From contig NZ_LZIS01000268.1 of NCBI RefSeq assembly GCF_001667015.1, positions 39,977-103,976 of the forward strand: a DNA stretch of 64,000 bases, given 5' to 3'. Every line of letters starts with the position of its first letter. The stretch's first letter is position 1. Under the pieces are notes generated by a model that worked only from the letters and a program-made list of their open reading frames with translations, ran no database searches and had not been told where the DNA came from. Of the stretch, positions 1-8,757 are shown piece after piece. The translations under genes and the position numbers were made by a program. This stretch comes from Mycobacterium sp. E3198. GTDB taxonomy: Bacteria > Actinomycetota > Actinomycetes > Mycobacteriales > Mycobacteriaceae.

Positions 1-434
1 ATCTCGGCGTCGCCATGGGTGCCGCTGTCCAGGCCCATCTTGTAGGACGAGGAAGACTTGTCCACTGGATGGCCTCCGCCGCCCGAGCCGCCCAGGACAG
101 TAACCCAGAAGGTTATGACGGCGGCGACAGCAACGACCGCGGCCGCTGCGGCAAAGATCACCTTCCGCTCCCGAGGCTGCCGAGACCAAAATTGCCGGCC
201 GTCGTCCCGCGCCTTATTCACATAGGGCCGCGCCTGCTCCCAGGGGCTCGGACCCCCGACCGCCGGAGAAGGCGGGGGCGCCTGCGATGGGGGCGGCGGT
301 GCCACGGGCGCGGCTTCGGGTTGCGTCGTCGCCGCGTCCTTTCGCTGACGGTGCGGCGTCCAGTTCTGACCGTCCCAATAGCGTTGTGCGGTCGGGTTTT
401 CGGGGTCGTCGTACCAGCCGGCGGGTGTCGTCAT
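1..434 (-). CDS. DUF2510 single-pass membrane protein (C-terminus cut by window edge)
   Basis: The minus-strand frame opens with ATG at 434 and runs off the left edge, giving the first 144 or so residues. The N-terminus has the DUF2510 pattern GWYDDPENPTAQRYWDGQNW, typical of actinobacterial membrane proteins. A proline/alanine-rich linker follows, then one hydrophobic segment (about residues 92-113, after basic RERK) and a Gly/Ser/His-rich stretch that should lie outside the membrane. The function of DUF2510 is unknown; it often sits before a membrane anchor. The downstream domain is outside the window, so no role can be given. Confidence 0.85.
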   Translation of the reverse strand, partial: MTTPAGWYDDPENPTAQRYWDGQNWTPHRQRKDAATTQPEAAPVAPPPPSQAPPPSPAVGGPSPWEQARPYVNKARDDGRQFWSRQPRERKVIFAAAAAVVAVAAVITFWVTVLGGSGGGGHPVDKSSSSYKMGLDSGTHGDAE

Positions 435-698
435 GTCTTTGCCTTTCTACGACGAAAACGGGGTCAGGACAGGAATGCTCCGGCGACCGGCTTGGAAGAT
501 TCTTGGCAGCTGCACCACGGCGGCGCTCGACGCCGGTGCGATTTTCACGAGGACATACCTGGCCTCCTTGGCTTGGGCCACGGCGGGTGCCAACTCGAAG
601 TGTCCCAGCTTTGTGATGAGTAGCATAGGAGTTTCACCGGTGGCTTGAACTTACTAATCCGATATCAATGCCGAGCCCGATCGGACTCGTGTGCCACC

Positions 699-1496
699 AT
701 GACTGCCATGGTGAACGCCGATCGTGCCCGGTCCCGGACCTTCGTCGTGACGGGCGCGGCGTCGGGCATCGGCCTGGCCACCGCGAAGCGCCTGCTGGCC
801 GAGGGCGGCACTGTCATCGGCGCCGACGTGGCCGCGCCGCCCGATCTGGGCACCGACTTCCACTTTGTGACCGCAGACGTCACCGACGAGGCGGCCATCG
901 CGGCGGTGCTGGCCGCCGTGCCCGACCGCCTCGACGGCCTCTTCCACGCGGCGGGGGTAGCGGGCGGCGGGCCCGTCCACCTGCTCGACCGCACCGAGTG
1001 GGACCGGGTGATCGGGATCAACCTCACCGGCACCTTTCTGGTGGCCAAGGCGGCGCTGGCCAGGATGATCGAGCAACCCCGCGTCGAGGGCGAACGCGGT
1101 TCGATCGTCACCGTCGCCAGCATCGAGGGCCTGGAGGGCACGGCCGGCGGCAGCTCCTACAACGCGGCCAAGGGCGGCGTCGTGCTGCTGACCAAGAACA
1201 TCGCGCTCGACTACGGGCCCAGCGGCATCCGCGCCAACTCCATCTGCCCCGGTTTCATCGAAACCCCGATGGCCCGCAACGTTTTCGGCCTACCGGGGAT
1301 GGAGGGACCGCTGGCGTCCATCACCGAAGAGCATGCTTTGCAACGGCTGGGCCGGCCCGAGGAGGTGGCGGCGATGGCGGCGTTTTTGCTGTCGACCGAC
1401 GCCTCGTTCGTCAGTGGGCAGGCCATCGCCGTCGACGGCGGCTACACCGCGGGTCGCGATCACGGTGTCGTCAAACTCTTCGGCTTCCCCGAGTAG
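699..1496 (+). CDS. Short-chain dehydrogenase/reductase (SDR)
   Basis: Classical SDR, 265 residues from ATG 699; an in-frame ATG at 708 is an alternative. The Rossmann motif TGAASGIG lies near residue 20, the NAD-binding aspartate region DVAAPP follows, and the catalytic set is Ser in VASIEG with YNAAK (YxxxK). The C-terminus has the usual SGQAIAVDGGY. It should be a soluble NAD(P)-dependent alcohol/ketone oxidoreductase. The substrate cannot be deduced. Upstream in-frame codons back to 645 are open, but that extension looks unlike an SDR N-terminus. It is followed 17 bases later by a catalase-like gene on the same strand. Confidence 0.9.
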   Translation: MTAMVNADRARSRTFVVTGAASGIGLATAKRLLAEGGTVIGADVAAPPDLGTDFHFVTADVTDEAAIAAVLAAVPDRLDGLFHAAGVAGGGPVHLLDRTEWDRVIGINLTGTFLVAKAALARMIEQPRVEGERGSIVTVASIEGLEGTAGGSSYNAAKGGVVLLTKNIALDYGPSGIRANSICPGFIETPMARNVFGLPGMEGPLASITEEHALQRLGRPEEVAAMAAFLLSTDASFVSGQAIAVDGGYTAGRDHGVVKLFGFPE

Positions 1497-1513
1497 CGCC
1501 TTAAGATTCGCGC

Positions 1514-2431
1514 ATGGTCACTCCCGACGACGCGATCGACGCGATCCGGGGCACCGGCGGCGCGCAGCCGGGCAGTCGCGCGCTGCACGCCAAAGGCGCG
1601 CTGTACCGCGGGACGTTCACCGCCACCCCCGAGGCGTCCGGGCTGTCGCGCGCCAAGCACCTCGATGGGTCGACCGTCCCGGCGCTGATCCGCTTCTCCA
1701 ACGGATCGGGCAACCCGAAGCAGCGCGACGGCCTGCCCGGGGTGCGGGGCATGGCGGTGAAGTTCACGCTGCCTGACGGGTCCACCACCGACGTGTCGGC
1801 GCAGACCGCCCGGCTGTTCGTCTCCAGCACCCCGGACGGCTTTGTCGACCTGCTCAAAGCGATGCGGCCCGGCCCGACGACGCCGCTGCGCATGGCCAAG
1901 TACTTCCTGACCCACCCGCGGCTGCTCGGCGCGCTGCCCGTCCTGCGCGAGGCCAACAAGGTCCCGGCCAGCTACGCCACCATCGAGTACCACGGCCTGC
2001 ACGCCTTCCGCTGGATCGCCGCGGACGGCAACGCCAGATTCGTTCGCTACCACTGGGTTCCCGCCGCGGCCGGCGACGCGGTCCAGGGAAACGGCCCGGA
2101 CTTCCTCAGCGACGAGCTGAACGCCCGACTCGCCGGCGGCCCGGTGCGGTTCGATCTACGCGTGCAGATTGCCGGGCCCGACGACTCGACGGTCGACCCG
2201 TCCGCGCCGTGGCGCAGCACGCAGACCGTCACCGCCGGCACCCTGGAGATCACCGGCCGCGACACCGAGCGCGAGCGCGGCGGCGACATCGTCGTGTTCG
2301 ACCCGATGCGCGTGACCGACGGCATCGACCCCTCCGACGATCCGGTGCTGCGCTTCCGCAGCCTCGCGTATTCGGCGTCGGTCAAGCTGCGCACGGGCGT
2401 GGACCGCGGCCGCGAGGCGCCCCCGATCTGA
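1514..2431 (+). CDS. Catalase-related peroxidase (SrpA-like, heme)
   Basis: 305-residue minimal catalase-fold protein, shorter than true catalases (about 480 or more). The family's distal histidine is in LHAKG (His25), the distal asparagine in RFSNGSGN (Asn63), and the proximal heme tyrosine in RSLAYSASV (about Tyr286). These small catalase-like proteins act as organic-hydroperoxide-dependent peroxidases. No signal peptide is visible, so it is probably cytoplasmic. The start ATG is 17 bases after the SDR stop, so the two may be co-transcribed. The family call is secure; peroxidase rather than catalase activity is inferred from length. Confidence 0.88.
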   Translation: MVTPDDAIDAIRGTGGAQPGSRALHAKGALYRGTFTATPEASGLSRAKHLDGSTVPALIRFSNGSGNPKQRDGLPGVRGMAVKFTLPDGSTTDVSAQTARLFVSSTPDGFVDLLKAMRPGPTTPLRMAKYFLTHPRLLGALPVLREANKVPASYATIEYHGLHAFRWIAADGNARFVRYHWVPAAAGDAVQGNGPDFLSDELNARLAGGPVRFDLRVQIAGPDDSTVDPSAPWRSTQTVTAGTLEITGRDTERERGGDIVVFDPMRVTDGIDPSDDPVLRFRSLAYSASVKLRTGVDRGREAPPI

Positions 2432-2452
2432 CGGCGATTAAGCTCTTCGGAA

Positions 2453-3238
2453 GTGCTGCTCTCCCATATGGTTTTGATCGCCCTGGCCGGGTTCGGCGCC
2501 GGCGCCATCAACGCGCTCGTCGGATCGGGCACCCTCATCACGTTTCCGACGCTGGTCGCTTTGGGCTACCCGCCGGTCACGGCCACCATGTCGAACGCGG
2601 TCGGCTTGGTGGCGGGCAGCGTGTCGGGCACCTGGGGGTACCGCGCCGAGCTGGCCGGGCAGTGGAACCGGCTGCGGTGGCAGATCCCCGCGTCGCTGGC
2701 CGGCGCGGTGCTGGGCGCCTTCCTGCTCCTGCACCTGCCCGCGACGGTCTTCACCGCGATCGTGCCGGTGCTGCTGGTGCTCGCGCTGGTGCTGGTGGTG
2801 GTCGGGCCGAAGCTGCAGTCGTGGGCCGCCCAGCGCGCCGAGGTGGCGGGACGGTCGCCCGAGCACATCACCCCGGCGCGGATGGCCGTGCTGGTGTTCG
2901 GGACGTTCGCGGTCGGCGTCTACGGCGGCTACTTCACAGCCGCGCAGGGGATCCTGATGGTCGGCATGATGGGCGCGCTGCTGCCCGAGTCGGTGCAGCG
3001 GATGAACGCGGCCAAGAACCTCCTGACGCTGCTGGTGAATGTCGTTGCGGCGGTGAGCTACTCGCTGGTGGCGTTTCACCGGATCAGTTGGCCGGTGGCC
3101 GGGCTCATCGCGGCGGGCTCGCTGATCGGTGGGCTGGTCGGGGCGCGCTACGGTCGCCGGCTCTCGCCGACCGCGTTGCGCTCCACCATCGTGGTGGTCG
3201 GGCTGATCGGGCTCTACCGCCTGCTCAGCGTGGCCTGA
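2453..3238 (+). CDS. TauE/SafE-family membrane permease
   Basis: 261-residue polytopic protein starting at GTG 2453. It has about eight hydrophobic segments in two halves and the conserved N-terminal GAINALVGSGTLITFP typical of TauE/SafE (DUF81) sulfite or organosulfonate exporters. The second half has VGVYGGYFTAAQGI, the repeated signature of the fold. The substrate is unknown; sulfur oxyanion or organic acid transport is the family norm. It begins 21 bases after the peroxidase stop and ends overlapping the convergent ligase gene by 14 bases. Confidence 0.88.
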   Translation: MLLSHMVLIALAGFGAGAINALVGSGTLITFPTLVALGYPPVTATMSNAVGLVAGSVSGTWGYRAELAGQWNRLRWQIPASLAGAVLGAFLLLHLPATVFTAIVPVLLVLALVLVVVGPKLQSWAAQRAEVAGRSPEHITPARMAVLVFGTFAVGVYGGYFTAAQGILMVGMMGALLPESVQRMNAAKNLLTLLVNVVAAVSYSLVAFHRISWPVAGLIAAGSLIGGLVGARYGRRLSPTALRSTIVVVGLIGLYRLLSVA

Positions 3239-4328
3239 CGGTGACCTCGGCGACGACGTCCAGCACATCGTGGCGCCGCCGCCACGCATGCCGCTGCCGC
3301 ATCGCCCCGTTGCCCCGCGCGACGATGCGATCGAGTTCCGTTGCCGCGCGGTCGTATTCGCCCAGGGCGTCCAATGCCGGGCGTACCCGCTGCACCAACG
3401 CGCCCAGCTGCTCACGGGCCGGCACCGCCCCGCGGCCGTGGAAAAGATCGACAGTGTGGCCCGCGAGCCCGTCGTGGGCGGCCTTCCAATACGCCGCCCG
3501 CAGCGCGCCCGGTGGCAGGCGGCCCACCACGTCGCCCTCGTCGCGGGCGTCGAGCGCCGTCATCACCGCGGCCCGGATCAGCGTGGCCAGCAGCACGGTC
3601 TCGTCGACCGTCGCCGGCACGTCGGCAACCCGGACCTCGACCGTCGGGAAGTCCGCCGACGGGCGCACGTCCCAATAGATCATGTCCCGGTCCAGGATCA
3701 CCCCGGTTTCGACCAGCATGGCCACCGCGCGGTCGTAGTCGTCGGGCGACGGAAAGAACGGCGGCGGCCCGGCGGCCGGCCAGCGCCGCCACAGGACACT
3801 GCGCCAGCTCGCGTGGCCGCTGTCGGCGTTGCGGTACACCGGCGAATTCGCCGACAGCGCAAGCAAAGACGGCAGCCACGGCCGCAGCCAATTGCTGACG
3901 TGGATGGCGGCCGCGCGGTCGGGCACCTGCACGTGAACGTGGCATCCGCAGATGCCCTGCTCGTGGGCGATCATCCCGAATTCGGCACCGATCCGCCGGT
4001 AGCGCGGGGTGTCGGTGACCGGAAAATCGTGCGGCGTGGTGGGCGGCAGCCCCGAGGCCAGCAGCCGGACACCCGCGGCCTCGGCGGCTTGCGCGGCGCC
4101 GCGCCGCAGCCGGGTGAGATCGTCGGCGAGGTCCGCGCTGCTCGCCGCGACGCTCGAGGTGGTCTCCACCTGGCAGCTGCTCAGTTCCAGCTGCAGCTCG
4201 ACGCCCCGCCGCTTCGCCTCTTCGGCCACGTCGGCGTTGCGGGCGGCCGGTTCGCCCGTCCGCGGGTCGACGAGGAGGAACTCCTCCTCCGCCCCGAAGG
4301 TGGGCCCGGAGTTACGGGATTCGCTCAG
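3225..4328 (-). CDS. Carboxylate-amine ligase, YbdK/GCS2 family, probable CTG start
   Basis: ATP-dependent carboxylate-amine (glutamate-cysteine-ligase type 2) enzyme. Core features include the GCHVHVQVP histidine motif and ELSSCQVET. The family's essential N-terminal acidic motif is present as FGAEEEFLLVD, but it lies upstream of the first in-frame ATG/GTG (GTG at 4229). The only start-like codon that keeps it is CTG at 4328-4326, four bases after the STAS gene stop and preceded by GGTGAG. From there the protein is 367 residues, the usual YbdK length; from 4229 it would be 334 and lack the motif. Substrates are unknown: many YbdK homologues show weak gamma-glutamylcysteine synthesis. It is probably translationally coupled to the STAS gene. 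Confidence 0.8.
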   Translation of the reverse strand: MSESRNSGPTFGAEEEFLLVDPRTGEPAARNADVAEEAKRRGVELQLELSSCQVETTSSVAASSADLADDLTRLRRGAAQAAEAAGVRLLASGLPPTTPHDFPVTDTPRYRRIGAEFGMIAHEQGICGCHVHVQVPDRAAAIHVSNWLRPWLPSLLALSANSPVYRNADSGHASWRSVLWRRWPAAGPPPFFPSPDDYDRAVAMLVETGVILDRDMIYWDVRPSADFPTVEVRVADVPATVDETVLLATLIRAAVMTALDARDEGDVVGRLPPGALRAAYWKAAHDGLAGHTVDLFHGRGAVPAREQLGALVQRVRPALDALGEYDRAATELDRIVARGNGAMRQRHAWRRRHDVLDVVAEVTVRPR

Positions 4329-4329
4329 C

Positions 4330-4773
4330 TCACCAGCGGGCGGCCGACCCGAGCGCGGCGTCCGCGGTCGGGTAGATGGGTAGTACGGCGTTGAGGCCGC
4401 ACGCGTCGACGATTCGCGTGACGATCGGCTCGTGGCTCACCAGGCGAAGTTCGATGCCGCGGTCTCGACACCGGTGTGCCTCGTCGGCCAGCACCGCGAA
4501 GGCACAGCAGGCCATGAAATCGAGCCCCGTGACGTCGACCACGAACGGGCCGGGCGGAATGACGACGCTCGCCGCCTCGCTGACCAGCCGGCGCCAGGTG
4601 TGTTCGTTGCAGGCGTCGACCTCGCCGCCGGCGTTGATGAGGACCGCCGCACCGTTGCGGTCGGTGGTCGCGCGCAGCGTGCTGTGTGGATCGCCCAGCT
4701 CGTAAACCAGCCGCGTGCTGAGCGTAAGAGGTGGTGGGCTGGACATCGGTTCGGCAACAATAACCGGGCTCAT
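4330..4773 (-). CDS. STAS-domain protein (anti-anti-sigma-like) lacking the usual phospho-serine
   Basis: 147 residues from ATG 4773, chosen because GGAG precedes it by seven bases; the frame is open to 4863. The fold is a STAS domain: GGEVDACNEHTW, then the strand-helix signature VVDVTGLDFMACCAFAVLAD. In SpoIIAA-type antagonists the loop reads F-M/I-D-S-S-G and the second Ser is phosphorylated by an anti-sigma kinase; here it is FMACCA. It should therefore either bind a partner constitutively or use cysteines instead. It sits just upstream of the ligase gene and is divergent from a TetR gene. Confidence 0.83.
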   Translation of the reverse strand: MSPVIVAEPMSSPPPLTLSTRLVYELGDPHSTLRATTDRNGAAVLINAGGEVDACNEHTWRRLVSEAASVVIPPGPFVVDVTGLDFMACCAFAVLADEAHRCRDRGIELRLVSHEPIVTRIVDACGLNAVLPIYPTADAALGSAARW

Positions 4774-4873
4774 GGTGGACTCCCTAATCGACCGACGCCT
4801 TGCGTCGGGATGGTGCCCGTCCTGCTGACTTAAGACGAATTCTTCGCGACGTGCGAATCTCATTTGTATAACG

Positions 4874-4891
4874 AGACAGGGCGGTCTGTCT
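4874..4891. promoter_or_regulatory. Palindromic operator, probably for the adjacent TetR regulator
   Basis: A perfect inverted repeat AGACAG-GGCGGT-CTGTCT (6-6-6) lies 34 bases before the TetR start, in the divergent STAS/TetR intergenic region. Size and symmetry fit a TetR dimer site. Binding is inferred from position. Confidence 0.7.
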
Positions 4892-4925
4892 ACCTGCCGC
4901 CGGTTAAGAGTATGGTAAGGCCGGT

Positions 4926-5546
4926 ATGACCAGCCACGATGTCCCGACGCCGGTCGCCTCGGCCCGCGAACGGATCCTGACCGCGGCTTATGAGCTCTTC
5001 GGGCGGCGCGGGATCCGCGCTGTCGGGACCGACGAGGTGATCGAGCGGGCCGGCGTGGCCAGGGCCACCCTCTACCGCCATTTCGCCACCAAGGACGACC
5101 TGGTCCTGGCCGTGCTGCAGCGCCGCGAGGAAGTCTGGACCTACGGCCTGATCGACGAGCAGTCGCGACAGCGCGGCGCCACCCCCGAGGAACAGTTGCT
5201 GGCGATCTTCGACGTCATGCACGAGTGGTTTCAGCAGGGCGACGGTTTCGAGGGCTGCTCGTTCATCAACGTTTTGCTGGAGCTGGGGGCCGACCACCCG
5301 GCCGGGCAGGCGTGCATCGTCCACATCGACCATGTCCGCGACATCGTGCGCCAGCGCGCCATCGCGGCGGGGCTGCTCGACGTCGAGGACTTCGCCTCGT
5401 CGTGGCAGATCCTGATGAAGGGCGCCATTGTCCTCGCGGACGTGGGTGACATGGACGCCGCCCTGCGCGCCCGCAAGATGGCCTGCGCGCTGATCGGCGA
5501 GCACCGGCCGGTGGCGCCGGAGGACATCGGCGAGGCGGTCAGCTAG
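4926..5546 (+). CDS. TetR/AcrR-family transcriptional regulator
   Basis: 206 residues. The N-terminal helix-turn-helix is at residues 15-60, with ILTAAYELFGRRGIRAVGTD and the recognition helix ARATLYRHFATKDDLV. The C-terminal ligand domain is divergent and the inducer unknown. A strong palindrome 34 bases upstream suggests autoregulation and control of the divergent STAS-ligase pair. The last eight bases overlap the convergent dedA-family gene. Confidence 0.92.
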   Translation: MTSHDVPTPVASARERILTAAYELFGRRGIRAVGTDEVIERAGVARATLYRHFATKDDLVLAVLQRREEVWTYGLIDEQSRQRGATPEEQLLAIFDVMHEWFQQGDGFEGCSFINVLLELGADHPAGQACIVHIDHVRDIVRQRAIAAGLLDVEDFASSWQILMKGAIVLADVGDMDAALRARKMACALIGEHRPVAPEDIGEAVS

Positions 5547-6198
5547 CCGCGGCGGTGTCGGTCTTGCGGTAGTGCTCTTCCTCGAGCTCGGCGATCATGC
5601 GCGACGTCCGCTCGCGCAACGCGAAGGCGGCGATCAGACCGAACACGATCGCGATCACCAGCGCGATCCAGGAGAACCGCTCCAGCCAGCGCTCGGCGGC
5701 CATGCCGGCGTAGTAAACCAGCGCCGTGGTGCCGCCGGCCCAGCAGATGGCGCCCGACACGTTGGCCGCCAGGAACCGCGGGTAATGCATCTTCAGTGCG
5801 CCGGCCAGCGGCCCGGCGAATATTCGGAGCAGCGCGATGAACCGGCCGAAGAACACCGCCCGAACCCCCCAGCGGTTGAACAGCTTTTCGGCCAGCGCGA
5901 CGTGCCCCGGCCCGAAGTGCTTGGGGAAGCGCCGGCCGAGCCGGTCGAAGAGCGGCAGGCCGAACCGGCGCCCGATCGCGTAGCCGATCGAGTCGCCGAC
6001 GACGGCGCCGATGTCCGCGGCGGCGCCGACGCCGACCGGGTTGACGGCCAGGTCGTGATGCGACGACATCAGCGCCGCGCTGACCAGGACGATCTCGCCG
6101 GGTAGCGGAATGCCGAGGCTCTCCATCCCCACCACGCCGCCGACCACCAGGTAGACCAGCAGCGGCGGGACGGACTGCAGCAACGCCTCCACATTCAT
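5539..6198 (-). CDS. DedA/SNARE-associated (VTT domain) membrane protein
   Basis: 219 residues with the DedA/VTT pattern: ESLGIPLPGEIVLVSAALM near the N-terminus, then GYAIGRRFG and the conserved arginine segment FFGRFIALLRIFAGPLAGAL. DedA-family proteins act in the inner membrane in lipid-carrier flipping and membrane homeostasis. The C-terminus is charged (SRMIAELEEEHYRK). It overlaps the upstream hydrolase gene by four bases (ATGA), so the two form an operon. Confidence 0.9.
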   Translation of the reverse strand: MNVEALLQSVPPLLVYLVVGGVVGMESLGIPLPGEIVLVSAALMSSHHDLAVNPVGVGAAADIGAVVGDSIGYAIGRRFGLPLFDRLGRRFPKHFGPGHVALAEKLFNRWGVRAVFFGRFIALLRIFAGPLAGALKMHYPRFLAANVSGAICWAGGTTALVYYAGMAAERWLERFSWIALVIAIVFGLIAAFALRERTSRMIAELEEEHYRKTDTAAAS

Positions 6199-7034
6199 GG
6201 GTCAAGGATGCCTGACCGGCGCACGAACCGCGCCGTTATCTCCGTGCTCGGCGTGCTGAGCGGTTCCAGCCGCGGTCGCTTGGGCACGCGCCCGTCGGCC
6301 GAAGACATGCCGCGCAGCCGTCGCCACACCCACGGCATGAATTTCTGCTGCGTCCAGCGCAGCTGGCCGTAGGTGCGGGATTTGAACGACAGGCGCGTCG
6401 GGCTGCCGCTCGCCTCGGCCCAATCATGGTTGCTGCCAGGCAAAGTGAGCGCTTCGGCGGCCGCCTCGGCGAACAGGATGTGCCCCTTGGTGGACGCGTG
6501 CACGCGGTCGATGTCCCACGTGTCCAGGTCGCGCATCGAGGGCGCGTCATAGAGGTCCACGAGCCGGAAGCCGTATTCGTGGGCGGCCGCCCGGATCGCG
6601 TCGTTGATGCGGCCGAGCCGCCCCGACACCAGCCGGCCCAACGGAAGGAATTGCGCGACGTTGGGGAAGGTGGTGGTCACCACCGTCGCGCCCGATCCGG
6701 CGAGCGCGGCGTACACGTGCTCGAGGTTGGCCAGCGCGCGGCCGAACGAGTTTCCCGGCTGGATGACGTCGTTCATTCCGACGCACACGGTGATCAAATC
6801 CGGTTGCATCGCCAGCGCCGGCGGCACCTGCTCGCGCAGCACGTCGGCCACCAGCTTGCCGCGGATGGCCAGGTTGGCGTAGTGCAAACCGGGGTAGAGG
6901 GCGTCGATCATGGCCGCGAGCCTGTCGGCGAACCCGAGGCAGCCGACCGCGTCGTTGCCGTCCCACAATCCTTCGGTCTGGCTGTCCCCGATGGCGACGT
7001 ATCGGCTGTATCCGGTCCCAGGAGCCCCGTACAC
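6195..7034 (-). CDS. SGNH/GDSL-family hydrolase
   Basis: 279 residues from GTG 7034. The four SGNH blocks are visible: AIGDSQTEG (nucleophile Ser), AIRGKL (Gly), VGMNDVIQ (Asn) and DIDRVHAS (catalytic Asp/His). The family is esterases and lipases. No secretion signal is clear, so it is probably cytoplasmic. After the catalytic domain there is a 60-residue basic tail with tryptophans (LRWTQQKFMPWVWRRLRG). It is the first gene of a two-gene operon with the DedA protein. The substrate is unknown. Confidence 0.9.
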   Translation of the reverse strand: MYGAPGTGYSRYVAIGDSQTEGLWDGNDAVGCLGFADRLAAMIDALYPGLHYANLAIRGKLVADVLREQVPPALAMQPDLITVCVGMNDVIQPGNSFGRALANLEHVYAALAGSGATVVTTTFPNVAQFLPLGRLVSGRLGRINDAIRAAAHEYGFRLVDLYDAPSMRDLDTWDIDRVHASTKGHILFAEAAAEALTLPGSNHDWAEASGSPTRLSFKSRTYGQLRWTQQKFMPWVWRRLRGMSSADGRVPKRPRLEPLSTPSTEITARFVRRSGILDP

Positions 7035-7105
7035 GATGCCGAGACTAACCGGTAAGTCCGGCTCCGTCGTTGTAGCGTGGCGCTGGCTCGCCGTGAGGAG
7101 ATTCT

Positions 7106-8746
7106 GTGGAATTCAACCTGGCACAGGTGTTCGGGGCGGTCGCCGCGGCCAACCCCGACCGGGACTGCATCGTGTTCGGCGATCGGCGCTTCACCTTCGG
7201 GCAAACCGCCGACCGTGCCCGCCGGTTCGCCCGGGCGCTGCACGGGTGGGGGCTGGGCGCGCGTCGCGAACGCGCGGAGCTCGCGCCGTACGAATCGGGC
7301 CAAAGCCACCTCGGGTTGTACCTGGCGAACTGCAACGAGTTCCTCGAGGCGATGCTCGGCGCGTACGGGGCGCGGGTCGCCCCGTTCAACGTCAACTACC
7401 GCTACGTGGCCGACGAGTTGGTGTACCTGCTCGATAACGCCGGCGCCGACGCGGTCATGTATCACGCGCGGTTCGCGCCGACGCTGGCCGAGGCGCTGGA
7501 CCGGATGCCCGGTCCCATTCGGCTGATCCACGTCGACGACGGGTCAGGCAACGACCCGCTCCCGGGGGCGGTGCGCTACGAGGACGTGCTGGCGTCGACG
7601 TCCGACGAGCCGCTGGACCTGACGCCGTCGCCGGATGACCTCTATGTGCTCTACACCGGCGGCACCACCGGGATGCCCAAGGCGGTGCTGTGGCGCCAGC
7701 ACGACATCTACGTCAACGCCATGGGGGGGCGGACCCTGGGCACCGGCGAGGTGGTGGGCAGCCTGGAGGAGATCGTCGAGCGATCGCGGCTCGAGGGACC
7801 GGGCTCGATGACCCTCGCGCCGCTCATGCACGGCGCGGCGCAGTGGGCGGCCTTCATCAGCCTGTGCGGTGGGCGGCCGTTCGTGATGGCGCCCACGACC
7901 ACCCACTTCGACCCGGCCGAGGCGCTGGCGCTGGCCAGCCGCGAACGCGTGATGTCGCTGTCGATGGTCGGCGACGCCTTCGGGCGCCCGCTGGCCGACG
8001 AACTGGAGGCCGGCGACTACGACCTGTCCGGGCTGTTTGCGCTGGTCACCGGAGGGGCCGCACTGAGCGCCCCGCTCAAGCAGCGGTTCGTCGAGCTGTT
8101 GCCGCAGCTGACGATCGTGGACGCCGGCGGGGCGTCGGAATCCGGCGCGCAGATGATCCAGGCGTCCAGCCGGCTGCAGAGCGCGAGCGGCCGCTTCGCC
8201 CCGAACCCGGGGGCGGTGGTGGTCAGCGAGGACTTCACCCGGATCCTGGCACCGGGCGATGACGAGATCGGCTGGCTGGCCCAGCAGGGGCCGATACCGC
8301 TGGGCTACCTGGGCGATCCCGCGAAGACGGCGCGCACCTTCCCGGTGATCGAGGGCATCCGCCACTCGGTGCCCGGCGACCGGGCCCGCTGGCACGCCGA
8401 CGGCCAGATCGAGCTGCTCGGCCGCGATTCGGTCACCATCAACTCCGGCGGCGAAAAGATCTTCGCCGAGGAGGTGGAGGCCGCGATCGCCGAACACCCC
8501 GACGTCTACGACGTCGTGGTGACCAGCCGGCCCAGCACCCGGTGGGGCAACGAGGTCGTCGCGCTCGTCCAGTTGGCCAACGGCTCGTCCGTCGATGCCG
8601 ACGCCATCATCGCCGAGGCCGCCCGCCATATCGCGCGGTACAAACTGCCGAAGGCGGTCGTCTTCTGCGACCGGTTGCAGCGCTCGCCGTCGGGCAAGGC
8701 GGACTACCGCTGGGCGAAAGAGCAAGTGGCGCAGGGTATGAGCTAG
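7106..8746 (+). CDS. Acyl-CoA synthetase (FadD family, FadD19-like)
   Basis: 546-residue adenylate-forming ligase starting at GTG 7106 behind GAGGAG. The AMP motif is YTGGTTGMPKAV, with Gly for the usual Ser and Ala for the usual final Gly, as in steroid side-chain ligases of the FadD19 type. MHGAAQWAAF, GGASESGAQM and the hinge and C-terminal lysine region (SGGEKIF; RSPSGKADYRW) complete the fold. It should activate a carboxylic acid to acyl-CoA through an acyl-adenylate. The substrate is unknown; the FadD19 resemblance suggests a bulky or sterol-derived acid. It is divergent from the hydrolase gene with 71 bases between. Confidence 0.88.
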   Translation: MEFNLAQVFGAVAAANPDRDCIVFGDRRFTFGQTADRARRFARALHGWGLGARRERAELAPYESGQSHLGLYLANCNEFLEAMLGAYGARVAPFNVNYRYVADELVYLLDNAGADAVMYHARFAPTLAEALDRMPGPIRLIHVDDGSGNDPLPGAVRYEDVLASTSDEPLDLTPSPDDLYVLYTGGTTGMPKAVLWRQHDIYVNAMGGRTLGTGEVVGSLEEIVERSRLEGPGSMTLAPLMHGAAQWAAFISLCGGRPFVMAPTTTHFDPAEALALASRERVMSLSMVGDAFGRPLADELEAGDYDLSGLFALVTGGAALSAPLKQRFVELLPQLTIVDAGGASESGAQMIQASSRLQSASGRFAPNPGAVVVSEDFTRILAPGDDEIGWLAQQGPIPLGYLGDPAKTARTFPVIEGIRHSVPGDRARWHADGQIELLGRDSVTINSGGEKIFAEEVEAAIAEHPDVYDVVVTSRPSTRWGNEVVALVQLANGSSVDADAIIAEAARHIARYKLPKAVVFCDRLQRSPSGKADYRWAKEQVAQGMS

Positions 8747-8757
8747 CCTCGGTGATT

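Noticed and set aside
15..648. Plus-strand frames at the left edge
   Set aside because: They are antisense to the DUF2510 protein or lie in its upstream gap; composition is low-complexity and no motif is seen. The gap 435-698 shows no supported gene.
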